Below are positions 54,384 through 64,000 of a stretch of DNA of 64,000 nucleotides, in pieces. The notes beneath the pieces are model-generated. The model ran no database searches and was not told the origin of the DNA. It was given only the letters and a program-made list of their open reading frames with translations. This DNA is from Stomorhina lunata (taxonomy: Eukaryota > Arthropoda > Insecta > Diptera > Rhiniidae). The position numbers and the translations under genes are program-made. The stretch is taken from NCBI GenBank assembly GCA_933228675.1, contig OW121741.1:42803080-42867079 (forward strand). The letters are read 5' to 3'. How positions within the stretch are numbered: the stretch's first letter is position 1; the number at the start of each line of letters is the position of its first letter.

Positions 54384-56283
54384 CAAGTAAGAGTGTTTTA
54401 TTCGGCTATGCCTAACCTTAAATACCCTTCACCAATGATGTTAAAAAAGTAAAGTACAGAATGGAAAGTGTTTTTGGTCAATTACAAGTATGTATGTTTC
54501 TTAAGACTGATTTAGGTGAGTCCTACAAAAATACTAATATATGTTTATTGACTTTCTAATCTGAAAAAGTTTCAAATCTCGATAATTAACACGGCTTTTA
54601 AATGTATGTATGTCCTATACATTTAATTTTTCGGCGATATATGAATAATATTTTAATTAATTGTTTTATATTGGGTCTAAAACATTTTGAAGGCAGACTT
54701 AAATAAAAACAATTTCAGAAATTACACAACATTGTAACATTTCGCACCTTGAGAGAGGTCGTTTTTAAATGCATATATCTTTAAAGTTAGAGGACCTATT
54801 AAATGGTTGCCTCAATGAGAATATTTAGCGGACCTATTTAGATTAGACTTTTGGCAACAACACTTACGTAAGATATGAATAAAGGCCATTATAATGTTCA
54901 AAAGTCACTTATTTAAGACATATTTAGGTATGCTGAAATCAAGTTTGATGAGCTTCTAGATGACATACCGACATAACTTATATGTATAGGTATTAGATGT
55001 TAATAGTGTTCTATGAAGTCTATTAAATTGCAACATATAGTTCTACTTACAACTGAGATATAGCCAAAACTCGAAATTCGATGCTAAATTCATTTTTTTT
55101 ATTTTCTTTTAAATTGTATTTTTTTAATTTGTATACAAAATTTCACAATTTTCGGAGATTATACCGACATGAATTATATATCAGATCTTAGAATAACCTC
55201 TAAAGCAAAACAATATTATATATGATCAAAATAGGTACATTACAATCTGAGATATTGCCAAAACTCTATGTTCGATGTCCCGAAAATTAAAAAAATGTTT
55301 TTTTTTTTTTTTATAAAACTGTGTATTTTTAAAAAGAACTTTTTTGAACTGTATATCAAATTTTTGGAAATCATTCAACGCAACACACTACTGAATTTCG
55401 TCAAAATCGGTAGATCAATAACTCAGATATCGCCAAGCAAAAGATATTGATGTCCGCAAATTGACAAATTTTATAAAAAGCAATATTTTTTTTTTTAATT
55501 TTAAAATTTTATATCAGATTTTAGAAAATACTCCAACGCAGCATGCTATTAAATTTCATCAAAATCGGTCTATAAACACCAGCGATATTGCCAAAATTAA
55601 AAATTCGATGAGAATTTTAATTTTTTTTAACTGTATTTAAAAAGAATTAAACTTCGTAAAAAAAACTGTGTTTAAAAAAAAGTTTTTTGAACTGTATAAC
55701 AAATTTTAGGAAATCATTCAACGCAGCACACTATTGAATTTCATCAAAACCGGTAGATCAATAACTCAGATATCGCCAAAGCAAAAGATATCGATGTATA
55801 CAAAATGACAAATTAAAAAAAAAAAATAAAAAAACAGTATTTAAAAAAAAAAATTTTAAATTATATATCAGATTTTAGAAAATACTCCAAGGCAACATGC
55901 TATTAAATTTTATTAAAATCGTTCTATAAACACCAGAGATATCGCCAAAATTCAAAATTCGATTAGAATAAAAAAGTTTAAAAAATGTATTTTTAACAAA
56001 AAATGTTTAAAATTCGTCATCGAAGTTTAGTATTTTAGAGATATCTCGGACCGATTTCAATGGCGTGCTGCGTAGAAAAATTTCCTAAAATCTGGTATAA
56101 TTCGTCTGGGTACACATACCAGTAGCTCCACAAACTTAATTTGAACAGACAAACGGACATGACTAAATCCTGGCGATTCTGAGTCGATCGGTATAAATTT
56201 TATAGTCTGTGACGAATAATGAAAAAATTACAAACTAAATGACAAACTTATAATACCCTTTCACCTATTGATGAAGGGTATAC
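54384..56283 (-). mobile_element. DINE/Helitron-like element, subfamily B, minus strand
   Basis: On the minus strand it starts TATACCCTTCATCAATAGGT (about 56283) and ends ATAGCCGAATAAAACACTCT then TACTTGTT (54384). The interior has four or five diverged units of about 190 bp with TATATCAGATTTTAGAAAAT and AAATTTCATCAAAATCGGT. No coding content. Confidence 0.7.
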
Positions 56284-56924
56284 AAATAAAACGTTAAAAT
56301 CGAATGAATAGTATAATTTCCAGTTTTGAACTAAAAGCTACTATTTGTTCATGTATTGACCCCTTTTTGTCAAGAAAATTATATAAAAAAGAAAATTTTG
56401 AAAAAGGGGGTTACACTAAACCCCTTTTTCAAAATTTTTATTTGGTCCATCAAATCGTTAATGCTTATAATATTTTGGTACGCTTCAGATCTAAGGTAAA
56501 GCTTTATTAAAGAATAATTTTAAGACCATTCCCGATCAATTTTGTGCTAAATTCGCGATGTGCTTCAGTGAAATGTTTTTAGATAAAACCTTCGCGTTCT
56601 CAGTTAATAAAGAGATTTTTGACAATCTTTTGATATAAATCGGTTATAAATGACATTGCTTTCATGCCTTATGAGTTTTTGTCTCAGTTTGGTATCTAAA
56701 ACCATTAAAAGCAATATGCACTTTTTTGCACGATTTTCAAAATCTTCATAAAACTTTAGCAAAAAATTATTTTTTGGTGCGCTTTTGCTTTTAGATTTTA
56801 AATGCCAAAAAATTCGGTTTACGCGGTAGTTTGGAAATTTTCCTACACATTTGCGAGTGTGCTCCACGAAAAACCGGTATTTAAAAAAAAAATACGTTCA
56901 AGTTTCTATCGTATCGTATTGTAC
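56284..56924. other. intergenic, no gene seen
   Basis: A hairpin-like pair GAAAATTTTGAAAAAGGGGG and CCCCTTTTTCAAAATTTT lies at 56390-56440. The 87-residue minus frame (56867-56604) has no recognisable domain. Confidence 0.4.
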
Positions 56925-57320
56925 CTATGGAGCACATTAACGAGATATATATCAAACGATGCTACTCTGAAAGAATTTTCTTGAGGCGGCCGAAAAATAT
57001 TAAAAAGTGACGAAAACGTGCTTCAAATTTTGTCAGCCATTAAGTAGTATTAGAAGTGATGAAATTAAAATTTAGAGGACAATGGATTCATCCCCCAAGT
57101 ATGGTGTCTATTTCGTAGAACGACGCCATGAGCCCAAATGTCGAAACAAATGAAGAAGACGAATTAAAACAAAAAAGTAAATCGATTTTTTTAAGTTTTT
57201 TTTTTTAATTTGCATGCCAAATACGCTTAGAAGCGCAAATTTGCGCTACTAAGATATTGTGTTCAGTATGCCTGACTTCTTGGGAGTTCAAAATCTGTAA
57301 TTAGATTTTCCGATTTTCTA
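56925..57320 (-). repeat. interspersed repeat, reverse-complement copy of 39671-40160
   Basis: GGAGCACATTAACGAGATAT, TCTATTTCGTAGAACGAC, TTTGCATGCCAAATACGC and AAGCGCAAATTTGCGC correspond in reverse order and orientation to the blocks at 39.7-40.2 kb. Confidence 0.7.
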
Positions 57321-58300
57321 AAAGCACAAAAATTATTCGAGTTGAATCGGTTTCGAGTTAAATCGGTTTCAAATTTTTGCCCATATATGTAAAAACTATA
57401 GTCAAATGTTGTCCGATTGTCAACATTTGCTGGTGTTTATATAAAGCTTATTCTTGCAAAATTTAGAGGCCATAGCTGTCATGGTTTCTAACACAAATGC
57501 TTTTAACTAGCCTTTGTTACATTTTTATGGTTTCCGTAAGTGGTTTTTATATGAAAGCTATAGTGAAATATAGACTGATTCCTATAAAATTTGATGTACT
57601 GACCAATAGTTGCATAAAACTTCTCTATTCTAAATTTAGTCTTCATAGCTATTACAATTGTACTCAATTTATGTGTTTCCCGGGGCGGGGTTATATGGAA
57701 GCTCGAACTAAATGTAAACCGATTTCGCCCATTTTCAGTACACAACTTTTGTTACATATCAGAAATACTTTTGTCTCTCTAGCTTTTGTAGTTAAGGAAC
57801 TATCGCGCTTTTCTCTGACATAAAGACGGACACTGGCTGGAATTCACATACGACTTCCTTTTGTAAAATTTGGTTGCTGTAACCCTTTTCGATAAGGCGC
57901 TATCGCGCTTTTATCTGACGGACATAAACCCCCTTTTCTTTTTGTATTTTTGTGTTTCCGTAAGTTTTTTATATGGGAGCCATGGTCAAATGGTGACCGA
58001 TTGTGACAAAATTTTGCACACTCGTTGGCATCGACAAGACCTCCTCGTACTAAATTTAGTGGTTATATCTGTTATAGTTTTAGATTTATTGGCATTTAAG
58101 TGTATTTTAGGTGAAATTTAGGCTGTTTTCATAAGTGTTTTGTATGGGAGCTTTGGCTAAATGTGAACCGATTTCGATGAAATTTCAATGTCATAATAGC
58201 GTTTAATTAAAAAAATTCACAGATCATCTACCTTTTGTCATTATCAATGATCTTTTCTTAAGATCGGTAATTTCTCTTAAAGGTTATCAATTGTTCTTTT
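57321..58300. repeat. decayed tandem repeat of about 145-170-bp units
   Basis: A phrase of the form GGTCAAATGGTGACCGATTG recurs with changes near 57395, 57555, 57705, 57985 and 58150, with TATCGCGCTTTTCTCTGAC and TATCGCGCTTTTATCTGAC at 57801 and 57900. It looks like the core of another Helitron-like or satellite repeat. The overlapping frames on both strands here are not gene-like. Confidence 0.55.
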
Positions 58301-58790
58301 CCAACTCTTAACTAGGGTGAACTTAAAAAAAAAACTTTGATCGGAAAATGGTTCTCATTGATCCTGATATATGTTATCTGGGTTATATTGGAAAAGTAAA
58401 TGTTTAATCACGTATATCTCTAAAGTTGATAAGTCCGTTTTCCAAATTTCTGATTTTTATAATTTTTGAACTTACCACTTGGTGTTGATTTTTCCTTTTC
58501 AGTTATTTTTTAAACTTTTCTTTGAGTTTTCCTTTATAACACAGTAACATTAAACATTTTTAATTCATTTGTTTTTAACAATATTTTTATTTAGAAAATA
58601 AATATAATTTTTTTAAATTCTATTATTTTTTCTGAATTTAGCTTATTCTTGTATTTTTAAATAAATTTGTGTTATAATAATTAGCAATTAAATTGTGTTT
58701 TTAATTTAGATATTTTTCTTAAATTTCTTATTATCTAATTTACTTTCTTAAAATTTTAATTTCTTTAAAATTTTTTACACAATTTAAATA
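58301..58790. other. intergenic, very AT-rich, no gene seen
   Basis: Poly-T and AATTT-rich sequence; no frame, repeat or inverted repeat of note. Confidence 0.4.
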
Positions 58791-59360
58791 ATTTTTTTTC
58801 AAAAATACCGAACGTTATCATAATCAACCAACTTCCGCCAACGAATAAATTCAACTAAGCGGATGCGAACGTAACCGGAAACGTATGATGCCACTTGTGG
58901 AATGATACCAGGAATGCCAACATAATATTCAACACAAACACAATTCGGTTTAAAGGCCGGCAAAACATCAACAGTAATACAGCAACAAGTGACGAACGCA
59001 CGCACTGACGCTCTAAAGAAACACGAACAACATTTCTTGAACGAGTGAACAAGGAAAATACAAACGAACACTCTCTTCTGTTGACAGCAACAATTACAGC
59101 AGAGCAACAAGTCGTCTACCAATTTCTAATAGTATTTGTTGTTCGGCTCACGCAGTTTAAAAACGACTCACACACACACACACAGATACTCGAAGTAATT
59201 CGAAATAAAATGGGTTGGTCTATCAACCCACATTAGTGCGTGTGAAGGAAGACCCTCAAGCGGATATGGCGCATGCGATAATCTCGCCCATAAGCTAACA
59301 CAGGAGTTAATGTGTAAGTGTTTGTTACAAATTGAGCCAAACATGAAATTCACTCAAACA
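58791..59360 (-). promoter_or_regulatory. possible promoter or 5' UTR exon, non-repetitive island
   Basis: Composition changes abruptly to balanced, non-repetitive sequence rich in CAACAA and ACGAAC words, with a CA run at 59168-59183. On the minus strand, TCAGTGCGTGCGTTCG (about 59009-58994) resembles a fly initiator with GC-rich downstream sequence. The frames at 58799-59122 and 59168-59516 show no domain. This is consistent with a transcription start and untranslated leader of a gene extending beyond the window, but splice sites and coding sequence cannot be named. Confidence 0.25.
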
Positions 59361-60400
59361 TTTGAGTACAATCCCTTGAGTTCTTTTAACTGCTTTGAGT
59401 GATGGTAACCAATTTTTCTTATCATTTCCCTGAAAAGCACCCACATGAAAAAAGAAAATAACTAAAAAATAACAAAAAAATTCAAATGACAAAGTTGGTC
59501 TATTAAAAGCCAACAAATAAGGGAGCGGGGGAGTGAGTGAGGGTTGGGGATTGGTTTATAAAATTATGATGATGAACCCAATTGATAGTTGCACATTGTT
59601 CAATGTTATTTTTTCCCTATTTTTTTGTTCGATATTGTGTCTGCTATTGCGTTTTTGTTTATATTTAGATTAAAAACTACAAATATCTGCTCGTATGATG
59701 ATGACGATGATGATGATGTCTTAGATATCATAATCATAATCACTGTCATTTTCATAATGATGTTGATGCAAAACATTACATTGTAACTTTAAATTTGTAT
59801 ATGAATAATTAAAGGGTTCTGGAGTATGTGATTTCATATTCACAGGCTGCAATAAATCAGATTAAAGATTTAAATCGTTATCACTTTTTTTTTTGTTATT
59901 TATATTAAATAGTGCCAAACAGTCAACTTGTTATAACATTCTTTAAATATCGCTATGTGATCAATATATTCAAATATATAAATCGTTTGTTAATTATACG
60001 GCATCGCAGATTTCGATTCGAAAATTCTTAAATTTGCTTTTGCTTAGATTTTTTCGCGGTTCAAAGTATATTTTTTTCAAGGCATACATAGATAGTCATA
60101 ATAGACTCCGAGATGGTTCTTGATTGTTATATACCTAAAAGGTCACAAGAAGGCTCAGAAATACAATCCTTGTGCTTCAAAACATCTAAATATATGGCAT
60201 TGTGGTAGATGGATCTTCTTCTGTAATCCTTGACTTCCAGTGGAGCATAAGGCTTTTATCATTCAGACGAACAAAGTTCTTGTCGGGCAATGTTGATACA
60301 TATCTCTTTAGTTCATCCTAGAACAGCTTCATAAGAAATTTAAGGGCCAATGTCACTCTAAAATTGTTAGTGATAAAAGTCAAATGTCAACATTGGCCCT
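59361..60400. other. intergenic, GATGAT microsatellite, no gene seen
   Basis: A GATGATGACGATGATGATGA microsatellite lies at about 59696-59718. A fragment of the CGATTCGAAA MITE family is at 60010-60030. Minus-strand codons near 60220-60320 read VSTLPDKNFVRLNDKSLMLH in one frame but with stops on both sides; they may be a relic of an unknown coding sequence. Confidence 0.4.
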
Positions 60401-61463
60401 GGGTCAAAATTTCTCAAAAAAATCAAAGTTGCAATTAGGTATTTCGATTTTTTTGAAACTTGGTAAAAGTTTAGGGTTAGATATGAGTAATTTTTGTGCC
60501 AAAGGATTTTTGAAAATTTTCAAAATTCTGGGAACCACAGGGCACTAAATTTTGAGATAACTTAATTTTTAAAATTTAATATCTCTGAGACATTTTAATC
60601 AATTTTGCTCAAATTTACAGGACTTTTAGATAATTTGTGTGTGTTTTAAACTAAATTAAGTTCAAAAAATTATTTTCAAAATTTGACCGAAAAAAAAGTC
60701 AAAAAATTTGTTATATCATTTTTTCACTCATAAGCACCCCTACGATTTTTTTCTAATAATAATTTTATGAATCCTTGTCTTTTTACGAAAAAAATAAAAA
60801 AAAAAATTAATGGAGACATTAAAATTGACGGAGATATTCCATTTTTAAGCCTGCGACGCACGTCATATTAATGTAACTCATACTCGTCTTTTGTCACGAG
60901 TTATAATAAATTATGTAAAGCGAAAGCTTTCTTCAAATCACTATTCAACGAAAACCAAAAATATCTTCATGAGACCGTCACGCTGCGCCAGGGATGCTGT
61001 GCATCGCAGGCTTAAAAATGGAATATCTCTGTCAATTTTAAAGTCTCCATCAATTTTTATTTTTTTTTAATTTTTTCGTGAAAAGACAAGGAATCATAAA
61101 ATTATTATTAGAAGAAAATCGTAGGGGTGCTTATGAGTGAAAAAATGAAATAACAAATTTTTGACTTTTTTTTTTGGTCAAATTTTGAAAATAAATTTTT
61201 GAACTTAATTTAGTTTAAAACACACACAAATTATCTAAAAGTCCTGTAAATTTGAGCAAAATTGATTAAAATGTCTCAGAAATATTAAATTTTAAAAATG
61301 AAGTTATCTCAAAATTTAGTGCCCTGTGGTTCCCAGAATTTTCAAAATTTTCAAAAATCCTTTGGCACAAAAATTACTCATACCTAACCCTAAACTTTTA
61401 CCAAGTTTCAAAAAAATTGAAATACCTAATTGCAACTTTGATTTTTTTTGAGAAATTTTGACC
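60401..61463. mobile_element. 1.06-kb palindrome with about 455-bp arms
   Basis: The left arm (60401-60856) and right arm (61004-61463) are nearly perfect reverse complements, e.g. GGGCACTAAATTTTGAGATA at 60540 and TATCTCAAAATTTAGTGCCC at 61304. The loop is about 147 bp (60857-61003). Differences are mostly homopolymer lengths. No coding potential. It fits a foldback or long-hairpin nonautonomous element; target duplication not identified. Confidence 0.85.
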
Positions 61464-61600
61464 CCCCTTTTATTACATATACATTTTTATACCCTTAACC
61501 AGTAGGTGAAACTGTCTGAGCTATGCGTCGATAAGTTGACGGATCTCGTTTTTTTTGCACGATTTCTAATGTACTCAATAAGGCCCTTTTATTACATACA
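61464..61600 (+). mobile_element. 5' tip fragment of a DINE-like B element
   Basis: TTTTTATACCCTTAACCAGT AGGTGAAA at about 61483-61510 mirrors the start of the longer element at 61605. The preceding CCCTTTTATTACATA-CACATT block is also repeated (61466 and 61583), so this is a partial duplication of the insertion point. Confidence 0.5.
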
Positions 61601-61604
61601 CATT

Positions 61605-64000
61605 TTTATACCCTTCATCAATAGGTGAAAGGGTATTATATATTTGATATTCAGTTTGTAGTTTTTTCATTATTTGTTGCAGACCCCACAAAATTTATAC
61701 CGATCACCTCAGAATCGGCAGGAGATTCGATTAAGCGATGTCCGTCTGTCTGTCTGTCTGTTTAAATCAAGTTTGTGAAGCTGCTAGAGAGTGTATCGAC
61801 ATAAATTATATATCAGATTTTATGAAATTTTCCTACGCAGCAAGTTATTAAATTTCATCAAAACGCCTGAGATATCGCCAAAATACGAAAATTTATATGT
61901 GACATATAAAATTTTTCATTGAAAAGTACATTTCAGAAAGAATAGAAAAACCATACTCATGATGGACTAGCCTTCATAAATTATATATTATATTATAGGA
62001 AATCCTCCCTTAAAGTTCTCTGTTAAATTTCATCAAAACCGGCCCATAAACACCTGAGATATCGCCAAAACACTACATTTGATGTTCCCCAAATTTCCGA
62101 AAGTGCTCATTTGCTTAAAAAATACAATCGAAATATAAAAAAAAAACAATTTTCCTTGACGATGGGCCCACATAAATTATATATCAGACTTTGGAAAACT
62201 CTTCCGCGAAGCACGCTTTTGAATTTCATGAATATTGGGCAATAATACCTAAAATATGGTTTAGAAAGTAAAATCGATGTATTGCAAATTGAAAAATTCA
62301 AAATTTTAGAGAAAACTTTATTTGATTTTTTTTGCACTTTCACAGGTGTTTATGGACCGATTTTAATGATATTTAATAGTGTGTATTTAGGGAGTACGTC
62401 CTGATATATAATTTATGTCGGTGTATTTCCGAGGAGCTTCACAAACCTGATTTCAGCAGACGGATATACTTTATACTCGTATATCTTTAATCAGTGGTCT
62501 GACTTTTGAACATTGTAAAGGAAATATATTTATGTATGATGGGCCTGCATAATTCAATAACAGATTTTAGGAAATCTTCCTACTCAGCACGTTATAGAAT
62601 TTGATAAAAATCGGTCCACAAACACCTGGAATATCTCCAAAACCCTACAATCGATGAAAATTTTCTAAAATGTGATATAAAATTCAAAATATATTTTTTC
62701 AAAAATATAGTTATCGGCAATTTGCGGAACAGTGAGTCTGATGTTTTAGTGATTTATTTTAATCCTAAGACATGATATATAATAACACTGCTCTGCAGCT
62801 AAATCCTCCTTTTAATAAAACTATGCGGACTATATGGATCTTGATGCGCTAAACTCAAATCCGTTTTCGGTTTTTCTCCATGAGATCTCGATTTTTTTTA
62901 TGGGCGTGGCAAATTTTTCCCCTTAAATTAGTCAGGTACGGAGACCTATTTCGTCCTAACTCGAGAACGACTCATCCGATTTTCAAAATTAAAACACTTG
63001 AAGTTGCATTGCAATATTGGGTACCTGCTGTAAATTGGTAATAAAATTCACATTTTTAAACCGATTTTTATGGTTTATAGAATAAGCTCTTAAGATATGT
63101 AGCTCTTAGAAAATATGTAGATATGTGGCTCTTAGAAAAATGTTTAAAATGTTAAAATTTTTAATTACATTTTTAACCTGAATTACGAATTTCGCACGAA
63201 AATAATGTTGTTCTCCATTAATTTCTTAATAACTCCGAAACGATAAGAGATAAGAGAAAAATTATATAGACTAAAATAAATGCAATTTTGTTATGCATCT
63301 TCAAGTAATTTTGAAAATCGGATGAGTCGTTCTCGAGTTAGGACGAAATAGGTCTCCGTACCTGACTAATTTAAGGGGAAAAATTTGCCACGCCCATAAA
63401 AAAAATCCAGATCTCATGTAGAAAAACCGAAAACGGATTTGAGTTTAGCGCATCAAGATCCATATAGTCCGCATAGTTTTATTAAAAGGAAAGACAGAAA
63501 ATGAATTCTTGCAGAGCAGTGTAATTGTATATCGATGAGGATTATTTTTCTAGGATTTACACAGAAAATAATTTACTCAAATTGACAGCCTAAAATCTTT
63601 TTAAAAATTTATTTTGCGCATTCATCTAAACCTAATAAACTCTGAAATGGTTCGATAAAAGATAACTTTTAAATATTGTTCAGGAACCTATCAAAATCGG
63701 TCTACTAACTAGGGAGATGGACTTGGTTTGCCACTGATTTGCTAATATAGTTCTGATATATGCACATTAAAAATGCATGTATCAAATATAATTTGGATAC
63801 TAAGGCTAGAATAATACTTCTCAAATGTTATTGTTTACTAATTCATCTGAATAAGTTCATTAGCTTTAAAATTATAACTACTTTTCCAATATAGATATTT
63901 TACGTCAGTAACAATAAGTTTTTCTAGTATAGGTCTGATATCCATTCAAAAGTTGTATATCTCACTAATCTAAGGCTTGTATAGATTGACGATACAATCA
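61605..64000 (+). mobile_element. DINE/Helitron-like element, subfamily B, running off the window
   Basis: Starts TATACCCTTCATCAATAGGT, with GATGTCCGTCTGTCTGTCTG at 61737 and units of about 190 bp (TATATCAGATTTTATGAAAT, AAATTTCATCAAAACCGGCC). It is interrupted by a TIR element at 62786-63521. The last 60 bases (TCCATTCAAAAGTTGTATAT) match 11640 in the copy at 9801-12315, so the 3' end lies beyond the window. Confidence 0.65.
62786..63521. mobile_element. 736-bp TIR element with TAA duplication
   Basis: Ends CACTGCTCTGCA and TGCAGAGCAGTG; nearly continuous inverted arms of about 200 bp include ATGCGGACTATATGGATCTT and TCGAGAACGACTCATCCGAT. TAA flanks at 62783-62785 and 63522-63524. The right arm has an extra AGACAGAAAATGAATTCT-like stretch. 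PIF/Harbinger-type duplication; no transposase frame. Confidence 0.82.

Noticed and set aside
54384..56283. LTR retrotransposon
   Set aside because: Repeated blocks are internal units of about 190 bp, not paired LTRs, and there is no pol-like frame.
59589..59786. Small protein with an acidic run of D residues
   Set aside because: Produced by the GATGAT microsatellite; no other sign of coding.

Overview
This is a nuclear genomic window from an insect, most likely a higher (cyclorrhaphan, probably calyptrate or blowfly-like) fly. It is AT-rich and full of transposon debris, with long intergenic stretches and short fly-type introns. The host genes are a bHLH factor matching Drosophila dimmed and two small secreted C-type lectins of the fly 'lectin subunit alpha' kind. 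The abundant repeats combine a short stem at a TATACCCTTCACC start, a GTCCGTC/GTCTGTC microsatellite core, a hairpin and a CTTACTTGTT end; this is the fly version of the INE-1/DINE (Helitron-like) class.

Host genes: (1) dimm on the minus strand, three coding exons at 23121-22879, 19775-19530 and 19460-18831, encoding about 372 aa. Its 3.1-kb first intron is packed with LINE fragments and small inverted-repeat elements. (2) Lectin A (43487-44155) and lectin B (51168-51981), both plus strand, each with three exons, the same intron phases and an identical exon 2 length, so they are tandem paralogues. Lectin B has a C-terminal coiled coil that lectin A lacks.

Mobile elements by region. 1-6.4 kb: a 141-bp tandem repeat, a long-TIR element with TAA target duplication, a composite LINE-end relic, and a 1.4-kb minisatellite that switches orientation midway. 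6.7-12.6 kb: an AT-anchored repeat with 132-bp tandem units, RTE-like endonuclease and RT relics (partly as an inverted pair), and a 2.5-kb DINE-like element. 13.08-17.95 kb: a nearly full-length LINE (ORF1, then endonuclease-RT-RNase H ORF2) with a 14-bp target duplication; its only clear lesion is a short deletion in RNase H. 20-31 kb: CR1-like, R1/LOA-like and other LINE relics, and two copies of a tRNA-derived SINE. 32.8-39.8 kb: a near-identical 2.5-kb tandem duplication, each copy a DINE-like element carrying a hAT-like insert, with a further hAT-like element in copy 2 only; that element carries an antisense LINE fragment. 40-64 kb: more hAT-like and Tc1/mariner-like nonautonomous elements, DINE-like copies nested in one another (one gives an exact empty site), a 1.06-kb palindrome and a 0.74-kb TIR element.

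No rRNA, functional tRNA, CRISPR array or bacterial-type operon was seen. The most interesting structures are the duplication with its copy-specific insertion, the hAT-like elements carrying antisense LINE sequence, the foldback minisatellite, the recurrent composite LINE-end family, and the atypical calcium-site loop of the two lectins.
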